From contig USCI01000120.1 in the NCBI GenBank assembly GCA_900553255.1, forward strand, positions 1 to 5,459: 5,459 bases of DNA. The letters run 5' to 3'. Made by a program: the position numbers and the translations under genes. Of this stretch, positions 1-5,459 are shown one piece after another. Under the pieces are notes generated by a model. The model saw only the letters and a list, made by a program, of their open reading frames with translations. It searched no databases and had not been told where the DNA came from. This stretch comes from an uncultured Oscillospiraceae bacterium. GTDB lineage: Bacteria; Bacillota; Clostridia; Oscillospirales; Acutalibacteraceae. Every line of letters begins with the position of its first letter. The stretch's first letter is position 1.

Positions 1-4
1 ATTT

Positions 5-19
5 GGCCCTTCCAGGGCC
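5..19. repeat. Short inverted repeat (6-bp stem, 3-nt loop)
   Basis: GGCCCT at 5-10 pairs with AGGGCC at 14-19 around a TCC loop. It lies downstream of the leftward GH172 gene. On the minus strand the hairpin is followed by AAAT rather than a T-run, so it does not look like a complete intrinsic terminator for that gene within the window. The window edge cuts the context, so a role as terminator, operator or chance dyad cannot be decided. Confidence 0.3.
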
Positions 20-26
20 TGTGCAT

Positions 27-49
27 ACCACCAGTTCACTGGTGGTTTT
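27..49 (+). terminator. Perfect 9-bp dyad with short T-run, possible terminator
   Basis: ACCACCAGT (27-35) and ACTGGTGGT (38-46) form a perfect dyad around TC, with the innermost pairs probably open in RNA. TTTT (46-49) follows on the + strand. This is the shape of a weak intrinsic terminator for a rightward transcript entering from beyond the left edge. Read leftward, behind the GH172 gene, the hairpin is preceded by AAAA and followed by ATGCAC. It would therefore be a stem without the U-tract, though it could still protect the 3' end of the message. It could instead be a protein-binding operator. Confidence 0.4.
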
Positions 50-75
50 GATTATCTCTGGCAGAAATTGCGCGC

Positions 76-1167
76 TTAAACAATCTCCAAAGCATCCTCG
101 GCAGGCAATTCCGGAAAAGGTGCAGTGGGCAGGGTCTGATACCAAAAAGCCACGGAAGCCATATCGTCCCGGCGGACCAAATATCTGCCCGCGGACCGCC
201 AGCCCAAATCCTGAAGGGTCACTTTCAGATCGCTCTCAAAACGGACCGGATCCGGGATATGCCAGCGGTACATCGCAAAACGCTGCTGAGAGCGATACAG
301 CCCGTTAGGCTGAATCACCTGATACATCCCGGCATACGGGCCTGAATAGGTGGTATACCGCCCTTCGGCATCCCAATCGTACGCCCCGAGAAAATAATCT
401 TCAGTACCGGTTCCACAAATGGTGGGATAGCTGGTATCTCCGTCCATATAAAATTTGATTTCCCCTTCCCCCCACCAGCCGTTGGCGGCGTTAAGGCCGA
501 CGCAGAGCGCTGTTCCGATATAATGGCCTTTGCCATGAATACCGTCTACAATGGTATGAATACCGTTTTCGACCGGCAGGGACTGCCGGTATTGCGCGTG
601 AAAATAAGCGATATCCTCCGGCACCGCAGTCAGCGTATAATTGATCTGATAATAGCATACCGCCGCAGCGGTTCCCCGATTTTCCAAGGTCATCCGGCAG
701 CCGCGGCGGAACGGCATCTCCCAGAAGCAGTTAAACCCTCGATTCGGTGCGACCATGACCGGCAGCGAGGCAAGAGTGGGAAAACGCCCGGTTGTGTCAT
801 CCACATTATGATTCCAGCCAAAAGCAAAAAAATCAGGCAGCGGCACCTCGACGGAAGGAACTGTCTGATTATCCCAGTAACAGCGCAGAATGGTGGAACG
901 GCTCAGCTCGCCCGCACACCAAATGCTTTGAATTGCGCCTTCCCCCTCGATCTCGGCAAGTACGGCCGTCTCCCCCGGCTGAATACGGATGCAGGGAGAA
1001 ACCTTCCAGCCCTCGCCCAGATCCCTGGCGCAGGAGGCCGACGCGCCCTGTGTACCCATGGCTCCCCTGCCCTTTTCACCACGAAAATTTTCTGCACTGA
1101 TCGAACGCGTTTTCGCATCCGATAACCGGGATAGATTTCCCATGTGCATACCCAAACCGTTGAACAT
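76..1167 (-). CDS. DUF2961 / glycoside hydrolase family 172-like protein
   Basis: This is a complete 363-residue DUF2961 protein, the family now classed as GH172. Characterised members act on difructose dianhydrides and related fructo-, arabino- or arabinan-type furanosides; the substrate here cannot be read from sequence. Family hallmarks run in order: an FNGLG...NLSRLSDAKTRSIS N-terminus (residues 2-24), GWKVSP (53-58), YYQINYTLT (172-180), WWGEGEIKFYMDGD (231-244), GTGTEDYF (252-259) and RWHIPDP (301-307). The acidic residues of GEGE (E234, E236) and E256 are the likely active-site carboxylates, by inference. There is no signal peptide or membrane segment, so it is probably cytoplasmic and acts on imported oligosaccharides. 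The start at 1167 is supported because the family's N-terminal motif begins at residue 2. The ribosome site is weak: GGAAGG lies 13 nt upstream and an AGG 9 nt upstream. It sits 27 nt behind the helicase gene, so co-transcription is likely. No transporter or sugar regulator is visible. Confidence 0.9.
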   Translation of the reverse strand: MFNGLGMHMGNLSRLSDAKTRSISAENFRGEKGRGAMGTQGASASCARDLGEGWKVSPCIRIQPGETAVLAEIEGEGAIQSIWCAGELSRSTILRCYWDNQTVPSVEVPLPDFFAFGWNHNVDDTTGRFPTLASLPVMVAPNRGFNCFWEMPFRRGCRMTLENRGTAAAVCYYQINYTLTAVPEDIAYFHAQYRQSLPVENGIHTIVDGIHGKGHYIGTALCVGLNAANGWWGEGEIKFYMDGDTSYPTICGTGTEDYFLGAYDWDAEGRYTTYSGPYAGMYQVIQPNGLYRSQQRFAMYRWHIPDPVRFESDLKVTLQDLGWRSAGRYLVRRDDMASVAFWYQTLPTAPFPELPAEDALEIV

Positions 1168-1194
1168 TGAATATCGCCTGCCTTCCGTTTTATG

Positions 1195-4100
1195 TTAATC
1201 AAAAAAGCTGAGCTGTTTTGCCTTGGGCAAGGGACGATAATCCGCGGTTTTTCCAAACCGACATACGGCCGAAGGAACGTCTGCCAGGAAAACCGATTCT
1301 TCTTCCCTTTGCGTCAGGAGGATAAGTTGCTCCTTCGCACGGGTCATCCCCACATAGAACAGACGCCGTTCTTCCTCGGGGTCGGTGCTGCGGCCCGGAG
1401 CTTCAAGGGGAATACAGCCGCGCTTTACACCGCAAAGAAAGACCACCGGGAACTCCAGCCCCTTGGATCCGTGCAGGGTCATCAGGGTCACGGCATCAGG
1501 GGTATACTGTTTTCCGCCGCTGCGCTGAACATCGCCTTCTTCGCCAAGGGTGAGTTCTGACAAAAAGGAAGACATATTCCGGTGCAGTACGGCCATATGG
1601 ATCAAACGATCCAACGTGGGTGTGGAAACGATTTTCAGATCACCCAGGAGATCCTCAATCAGAATATGCGGTTCTTCCGCCAGGCGAGCCTTATACCGGC
1701 CGGCCATGGCCAGCCAGCTGTGAACGGCTTCCGGAGAAGATATGTTTTCCGCCTCAATCGCAGCGGGGGTTAAACGCTTTTTCCGGATATCGTTTAGAGT
1801 CCGGCCCGTACAATTCCACAGCATTTTCAAACAAATCTGCAGAGAGGCACTGTCCCGGCCATCCACAAGCGATCGGAAGAAGCCCAGTACGCCGCGAACC
1901 GTACTGTCGGACAGTACCTCATCACGGCCGGTCACCACATAGGGAATGCTCTCAATCCGCAGGCATTTTTCAAGCAGCTCGGCCTGACGATGGGTGCGGT
2001 ACAGCACCGCAATATCCGCAAAGGAGCGCACATGCCGGTCATAACCCCCGGTCTGCGCCTCCAGCATATCGATGCCGCCGACCATCCGACCGATTTCCTT
2101 GGCCAAATAAACCGCTTCAGCGAAGTCGTCTTCCGCCTGCATTACGGCAATGGGCAGGCCGCTTGGCTGCTGAGCATGCAGCCGGGGCTGGGAATCCGCC
2201 GTATGGTTTTTAGCGATCGCCCCCAAGGCACCCTGCACGATTTCCGGCGTAGACCGATAGTTGCGCAGCAGGCGGATTACCGAAAGTTCCGGATAGGTTT
2301 CTGCCAGCCTATCGAAACAGCGGGCGTCCGCACCGCGGAAACCGTAAATAGACTGATCCGGATCACCAATCACAAACAGTGTCTGACCCTGACGGCTCCA
2401 TGCCATAATCAGGCGATACTGCAGCTCATCGATATCCTGAAACTCATCCACCAGCAAATGGGTAAACTGCGGATAAACGGCGCCGGCCTCACACTGTTCC
2501 AAAACGCGAAGCAGAAGATCATCAAAGTCGCAGGCGTTTGCCAGCTGCAAACGCTGGGCATACAATGCATAAGCCTCCTCATCGAGGGAAGCGTCTTCGA
2601 TGCCGTTTTTTCGGCGGGACACTCCCTGAAGAAACCGTTTCGGTGACTGCCGGCTTTGGCATTCCTGCAGCACCTCTGCGGCGATGAGCTGTGCTTCCGC
2701 CTCGTCGATCAGGGTGACATCCCCCAGCAGATGGAGACACAGTGCGTGGAAGGTACCGATATGCATCGCTTTGGCTGCCGTACGTCCTAGCACCTTTTCC
2801 AGACGTTCCCGCATCTCGGCGGCCGCCTTATTGGTGAAGGTCACCGCTGTAATGGTTGACGGCTTTACGCCGTTCTCCTTTACCAGATGCTCAATGCGGG
2901 ATACCAGCGTCTTGGTTTTTCCCGTACCGGGTCCGGCAATCACCGCCGTAACCGCCGCCGGGCTTTCCACGGCTGTTTGCTGTTCGGCATTCAAGCCATC
3001 CTTCTGCTGTACCGGTGCGGCGGAAATGGTTTTGGATTTATCGGCAGCAGCCGTTTTTTTGGCCGGCGTTTTCTTTGCAATAACCGGCTGATCCGGGAAA
3101 AAGCAGAGCTGTCCGCAAAGCTCCTCCCGTTCCTGGTCGCTGAGAATCTGCACACGGCCGTATTCGCCGTCATAACCGGGAGTCAGCTGAACCTTTCCCT
3201 GCCTCACCCGGCGAATGCCTTCCGCCACGCATACGCCGGCGACCGTTTCAATCTCTTCAAGCGGGATGCGGCGCAGTATGGCAAATTCCGGGCCGAGCGC
3301 ATGGAGCATCTGTTCGTATTGTGCGAGGGTACGCACGCTGGTTGCACTGGTACCGGCAGAAGAGGCGATCACCTCCGGCAGCGGAACCAGGCTTTCAAAG
3401 ACGGCGGCGCTTTCCGGACGAAACCCTTCGGGGCGGTCTGCCAGCTGCTGTGCACGGTGCAGCACACCGATGGTCAGCTTTTTGCCGCACACCGGGCATT
3501 TGCCGCCATAATGCTCCGCCTCCTCCGGGTGCAGACACAGCTGGCAATTCCGGTGGCCATCCAGATGGTATTTCCCCTCTTCCGGAAAAAACTCGATCGT
3601 CCCTGCCAGTTTCCCGCTTGCTTTGTCGCGGAGCGCCTGCATCATATCCGGATAGGACAGCGCGGTGTCAAACAAGTCGGCTTCCCGGCCGAGCTTGGCC
3701 GGTGAATGGGCATCCGAATGGGAAACCAGAGTATATCTATCCAGGGCGGAAAGACGCCAGTTCATCGGCGGATCCGATGACAGGCCGGTTTCCAGAGCGT
3801 GGATGTGCTCAGTAAGATCCTCAAAGCACTCTTCAATGGTATCGAAGCCGGAAAAGGCCCCGAACAGGGAAAAATGAGGCGTCCAGATATGTGCAGGGAT
3901 AAATTCCGCCTGTGGGCAAACATCCAGTGTGATTTCCAGAAGATCGCGGCTGTCCAGTCCCAGGATCGGGCGTCCGTCCGAATGAATATTGCCCACCGCT
4001 TCCAACCGGTGTGCCAGCTGTTCGGCCGCCTCGAGGCTGGGAAGAAGAATCACATTATGTATTTTGCGCACCCGGCCGTTTTTCTTATAAATCGAGCTGA

Positions 4101-4368
4101 TTTCCCCAGAAACCATAAAGCGGGGACAATCCTGTGAAAACGCACCATCCGCTTCCAGCCTGTACGCCTCTTTCAGGCGATACAATCCCTCTTCTGCCGG
4201 AACCAGCTTTTCCTTCAATTCCTCTCTCCAGGCCGGATGGGTAAAGTCGCCCGTACCGATCACCTGGATTCCCTTGCGCCGCGCCCACCACTCCAGCTGT
4301 TCCGGTACGCAGTCCCGGCTGGTCGCGCGGGAATAACGGGAATGAATGTGCAGATCTGCAATCAGCAT
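1195..4368 (-). CDS. Endonuclease Q-like PHP nuclease fused to UvrD/PcrA-type helicase
   Basis: This 1057-residue fusion has two modules. Residues 1-425 are EndoQ-like. The PHP metal-ligand motifs are DLHIHS (5-10), GTGDFTHP (38-45), SGE (87-89), H104, PAH (158-160) and SHSDAH (216-221). A C-x2-C-x12-C-x2-C zinc finger follows (C275, C278, C291, C294). EndoQ is known to nick DNA 5' of deaminated bases (uracil, hypoxanthine, xanthine) and abasic sites. After a Lys/Ala-rich linker (430-456) comes a complete SF1A helicase: Q motif (LNAEQQ, 459-464), Walker A GPGTGKT (479-485), Ia TFTNKAAAEM (510-519), DEFQD (641-645), GDPDQSIYGFRGA (668-680), NYRST (703-707), TLHGSKGLEF (964-973) and VGMTRAK (1006-1012). 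The stretch between motif Ib and DEFQD looks shorter than in UvrD/PcrA. The chain ends in QLSFFD, a likely sliding-clamp motif. The ATG at 4368 has GAGGG 7 nt upstream and starts right at the PHP motif. I infer a cytoplasmic repair enzyme coupling nicking to unwinding. Confidence 0.93.
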   Translation of the reverse strand: MLIADLHIHSRYSRATSRDCVPEQLEWWARRKGIQVIGTGDFTHPAWREELKEKLVPAEEGLYRLKEAYRLEADGAFSQDCPRFMVSGEISSIYKKNGRVRKIHNVILLPSLEAAEQLAHRLEAVGNIHSDGRPILGLDSRDLLEITLDVCPQAEFIPAHIWTPHFSLFGAFSGFDTIEECFEDLTEHIHALETGLSSDPPMNWRLSALDRYTLVSHSDAHSPAKLGREADLFDTALSYPDMMQALRDKASGKLAGTIEFFPEEGKYHLDGHRNCQLCLHPEEAEHYGGKCPVCGKKLTIGVLHRAQQLADRPEGFRPESAAVFESLVPLPEVIASSAGTSATSVRTLAQYEQMLHALGPEFAILRRIPLEEIETVAGVCVAEGIRRVRQGKVQLTPGYDGEYGRVQILSDQEREELCGQLCFFPDQPVIAKKTPAKKTAAADKSKTISAAPVQQKDGLNAEQQTAVESPAAVTAVIAGPGTGKTKTLVSRIEHLVKENGVKPSTITAVTFTNKAAAEMRERLEKVLGRTAAKAMHIGTFHALCLHLLGDVTLIDEAEAQLIAAEVLQECQSRQSPKRFLQGVSRRKNGIEDASLDEEAYALYAQRLQLANACDFDDLLLRVLEQCEAGAVYPQFTHLLVDEFQDIDELQYRLIMAWSRQGQTLFVIGDPDQSIYGFRGADARCFDRLAETYPELSVIRLLRNYRSTPEIVQGALGAIAKNHTADSQPRLHAQQPSGLPIAVMQAEDDFAEAVYLAKEIGRMVGGIDMLEAQTGGYDRHVRSFADIAVLYRTHRQAELLEKCLRIESIPYVVTGRDEVLSDSTVRGVLGFFRSLVDGRDSASLQICLKMLWNCTGRTLNDIRKKRLTPAAIEAENISSPEAVHSWLAMAGRYKARLAEEPHILIEDLLGDLKIVSTPTLDRLIHMAVLHRNMSSFLSELTLGEEGDVQRSGGKQYTPDAVTLMTLHGSKGLEFPVVFLCGVKRGCIPLEAPGRSTDPEEERRLFYVGMTRAKEQLILLTQREEESVFLADVPSAVCRFGKTADYRPLPKAKQLSFFD
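1201..1215 (-). other. Predicted beta-clamp binding pentapeptide QLSFF at helicase C-terminus
   Basis: The codons for residues 1052-1056 of the fusion protein read Q-L-S-F-F, followed only by Asp and the stop. The bacterial sliding-clamp binding consensus is QL(S/D)LF, and Phe is a plausible variant at its fourth position. A location at the very end of the chain, after a Pro/Lys-containing tail, is typical of such docking peptides. Binding is inferred from the motif only. Confidence 0.55.
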
Positions 4369-4375
4369 GATGCAG

Positions 4376-4380
4376 CCCTC
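4376..4380 (-). promoter_or_regulatory. Ribosome binding site of the EndoQ-UvrD gene
   Basis: GAGGG on the minus strand lies 7 nt before the ATG at 4368. It fixes that start, which also coincides with the beginning of the PHP domain. The 49-nt gap to the upstream kinase gene shows no convincing promoter or terminator, which fits read-through from the kinase gene. Confidence 0.6.
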
Positions 4381-4417
4381 GCTTTCTCTTAGCCCAAATT
4401 ACTGTTCTATTTTGGCG

Positions 4418-5263
4418 TTACGGCAAACCGGCCAGTACCGTCAAGTCGGTCAAATGCCGTTCAAATTCGACACCGCGGCGCGGGTCGCTGTGCCGGGCAA
4501 TGGTATCCCGTATGCACGAAAAGGTAAAATGTGTGGCTGTATCGGCAGCCTCTGCGAGTGTGCGGCCCTGCAATACAGCCGCCAAAACGACCGCACTGAA
4601 GATATCGCCGGTTCCGGGAAAGGAAACCGGAAGCCGTTCGGTCAGTGCATACGATACCGGTCCGCCTTCGCAGCTACACGCACTGCCCAGCGTGTGATCG
4701 TCCAGCGAAACGCCTGTAATCACCAGGCTGTGAGCACGTGTGGTTGCAAAAAGGCGTTGCATCAGGTCTTCCACAAAGGCAGAAGCCCACGGCCCCTCAC
4801 GGTAGGGGATGCCCGCGAGCAGCATGGCTTCGGTCATGTTCGGCGTTAAAATATCCGCCCCTCTTCCCCATTCCCGGATCGCCTGTACATGCTCCGGCCC
4901 GAACCCCTTATACAGCCGGCCGTGATCGGCCATAACCGGATCCACCAGCCGTGTTACGGACGGGTTTTGGGCATGCCAGCGGCGAAGGATTGCCAGCTGT
5001 TCCGGCGCTCCCAAATAACCGGTGCACAAGGCGTCGAAAACAATGCCCTCTCTCTGCCAGTGTTCAAGGATTGCCGACAACTGGTCAGTGAGATCCAAAA
5101 AGGTATTCTGTCCGAAACCTCCCGTATGTGTGGAAAGCAGGGCGGTAGGAAGCACGGAGCATTCTATGCCCGCCGCGGAGAACAGAGGCAGGACAGCGGT
5201 CAGTGAACAGCGGCCGACACAGGATATATCCTGTACGGCCAGAACATGGGGAAGATTTTTCAT
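4418..5263 (-). CDS. pdxY: Pyridoxamine/pyridoxal kinase
   Basis: This is a complete 281-residue ribokinase-superfamily enzyme of the pyridoxal-kinase type. It phosphorylates pyridoxal and/or pyridoxamine with ATP in the cytoplasm, salvaging vitamin B6 towards pyridoxal 5'-phosphate. Visible motifs are the N-terminal VLAVQDISCVGRCS (7-20), the substrate-pocket STHTGGF (44-50), DPVMADHG (108-115), TPNMTEA (140-146) and the anion-hole/catalytic FPGTGD (215-220), with D220 the likely catalytic base. Length is normal for the family. The N-terminus resembles Firmicutes pyridoxamine kinases more than ThiD (hydroxymethylpyrimidine kinase). The symbol is by family resemblance; orthology to E. coli PdxY rather than PdxK is not proven. 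The start is supported by AGGAG with an 8-nt spacer. It is the first gene of the leftward set and diverges from a putative acetyltransferase gene across an 85-nt gap with facing -10 elements. Confidence 0.92.
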   Translation of the reverse strand: MKNLPHVLAVQDISCVGRCSLTAVLPLFSAAGIECSVLPTALLSTHTGGFGQNTFLDLTDQLSAILEHWQREGIVFDALCTGYLGAPEQLAILRRWHAQNPSVTRLVDPVMADHGRLYKGFGPEHVQAIREWGRGADILTPNMTEAMLLAGIPYREGPWASAFVEDLMQRLFATTRAHSLVITGVSLDDHTLGSACSCEGGPVSYALTERLPVSFPGTGDIFSAVVLAAVLQGRTLAEAADTATHFTFSCIRDTIARHSDPRRGVEFERHLTDLTVLAGLP

Positions 5264-5271
5264 GCAGGGGA

Positions 5272-5276
5272 CTCCT
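5272..5276 (-). promoter_or_regulatory. Strong ribosome binding site of the pyridoxamine kinase gene
   Basis: On the minus strand AAAAGGAGT precedes the ATG at 5263, with the AGGAG core ending 8 nt before it. This is a near-ideal Shine-Dalgarno sequence and settles the start codon. Confidence 0.8.
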
Positions 5277-5294
5277 TTTGTTTCTTTTTGCGGA

Positions 5295-5300
5295 AGTATA
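5295..5300 (-). promoter_or_regulatory. Putative -10 element of the leftward operon
   Basis: On the minus strand 5300-5295 reads TATACT, one base off the consensus TATAAT. Transcription would begin near 5288, leaving a leader of about 25 nt that includes the AGGAG site. The -35 is poor: GATACT sits at 17-bp spacing, and a better TTGAAA (5318-5313) is only 12 bp away. No TG extension is present. The element is the mirror image of the rightward -10 at 5304-5309. Confidence 0.45.
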
Positions 5301-5303
5301 TGG

Positions 5304-5309
5304 TATACT
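5304..5309 (+). promoter_or_regulatory. Putative extended -10 promoter of the rightward gene
   Basis: TGGTATACT (5301-5309) is an extended -10 element (TG-N-TATACT). Transcription would start near 5316, giving a leader of about 33 nt. The best-placed -35 candidate, TTTCTT (5281-5286, 17-bp spacer), is weak, which an extended -10 can tolerate. Confidence 0.5.
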
Positions 5310-5348
5310 GTTTTTCAAGTATCCCTGAGAAAGGAATGGAACAGGAGT

Positions 5349-5459
5349 ATGATCAGAAAAATAACCGAAGCCGACCGGGAATGCGTGATCGAATTGATGG
5401 AGGAATTTTATCATTCCCCTGCCGTGCTCCATCCGGTGCCGAAACACTTTTTCAGCCTG
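5349..5459 (+). CDS. N-terminal fragment of a putative GNAT acetyltransferase
   Basis: An open frame of 37 codons runs from ATG 5349 off the right edge. It begins MIRKITEADRE, then a helix-like CVIELMEEFYHS. This matches the beta1-alpha1 start of GNAT-fold N-acetyltransferases (R-x-x-T/A-x-x-D at the strand exit, then an acidic helix). The acetyl-CoA binding motif and the substrate site lie outside the window, so the acceptor cannot be guessed. The start choice rests on this protein pattern. The nearest AGGAG (5343-5347) is just one base from the ATG and the next candidate, AAAGGA (5330-5335), is 13 nt away, so neither spacing is ideal. It is divergent from the kinase gene and has its own extended -10 promoter. 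Confidence 0.65.
   Translation, partial: MIRKITEADRECVIELMEEFYHSPAVLHPVPKHFFSL

Noticed and set aside
523..1125. Long + strand open frame opposite the GH172 gene (also 3-308 and 792-1100)
   Set aside because: These are antisense shadows of a clear DUF2961 protein. Their translations are Arg/Pro/His-rich with no recognisable domain and no good ribosome site.
1990..3705. Large + strand open frames opposite the helicase gene (1990-2646, 2887-3705, 3321-3815)
   Set aside because: The opposite strand codes a full set of ordered helicase and PHP motifs. The antisense products have no family features.
3679..4368. PHP domain as histidinol phosphatase or PolC-type proofreading nuclease
   Set aside because: The four-Cys finger after the core, the IGTGDFTHP and PAHIWTP motifs and the helicase fusion fit EndoQ; no polymerase or histidine-biosynthesis context is present.
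4418..5263. Kinase as ThiD (hydroxymethylpyrimidine phosphate kinase)
   Set aside because: The N-terminal QDISCVGRCS and STHTGGF motifs match pyridoxal/pyridoxamine kinases, and no thiamine genes are nearby.
5085..5447. Leftward 120-codon open frame spanning the intergenic region
   Set aside because: It overlaps the start of the pyridoxamine kinase gene in another frame and runs through both promoters and the divergent gene. It has no domain.
5336..5459. Alternative rightward ATG at 5336
   Set aside because: It is in a different frame from the GNAT-like N-terminus, and its translation shows no family pattern, although AAAGGA lies just before it.
1..5459. CRISPR arrays, tRNA/rRNA genes, insertion sequences, riboswitches
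   Set aside because: I found no spaced direct repeats, tRNA-like cloverleaf, transposase or terminal inverted repeats. The intergenic gaps are too short (27, 49 and 85 nt) for a known riboswitch.

Overview
The window looks like a chromosomal piece of a Gram-positive Firmicute, most likely a gut-type Clostridia (Oscillospirales-like) lineage. This rests on by-eye evidence: base composition somewhat above 50% G+C, AGGAG-type ribosome binding sites, and protein styles typical of that group (a Firmicutes-type pyridoxamine kinase, an endonuclease Q module fused to a UvrD/PcrA helicase, and a DUF2961/GH172 protein). I see no mobile element, CRISPR array, tRNA or rRNA.

Layout. Three genes point leftwards with short gaps: a pyridoxamine/pyridoxal kinase (5263 to 4418), a 1057-residue EndoQ-UvrD fusion (4368 to 1195), and a DUF2961/GH172 glycoside hydrolase-like protein (1167 to 76). 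The gaps are 49 and 27 nt and hold no convincing promoter or terminator, so one transcript is plausible. To the right, a divergent gene starts at 5349 and runs off the window; its 37 visible residues look like the start of a GNAT acetyltransferase. The 85-nt gap between the divergent genes carries a mirror-symmetric pair of TATACT -10 hexamers. The first 75 nt of the window, downstream of the GH172 gene, hold two dyads, one with a short T-run on the + strand.

Most interesting is the fusion gene. Its first ~425 residues are a complete EndoQ-like module (PHP metallo-nuclease core plus a four-cysteine zinc finger). A Lys/Ala-rich linker follows, then a complete SF1A helicase with all canonical motifs. 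The chain ends in QLSFFD, which fits the bacterial sliding-clamp binding pentapeptide. Together these suggest a one-polypeptide repair machine: recognise and nick at deaminated bases, unwind from the nick, and dock on the beta clamp. That would parallel the PCNA-linked EndoQ of archaea. An A7 run in the linker is placed so that a slip of one base either way would give a free EndoQ; this is speculative.

The three leftward genes (cofactor salvage, DNA repair, carbohydrate hydrolysis) share no obvious pathway, so their grouping may be only positional.
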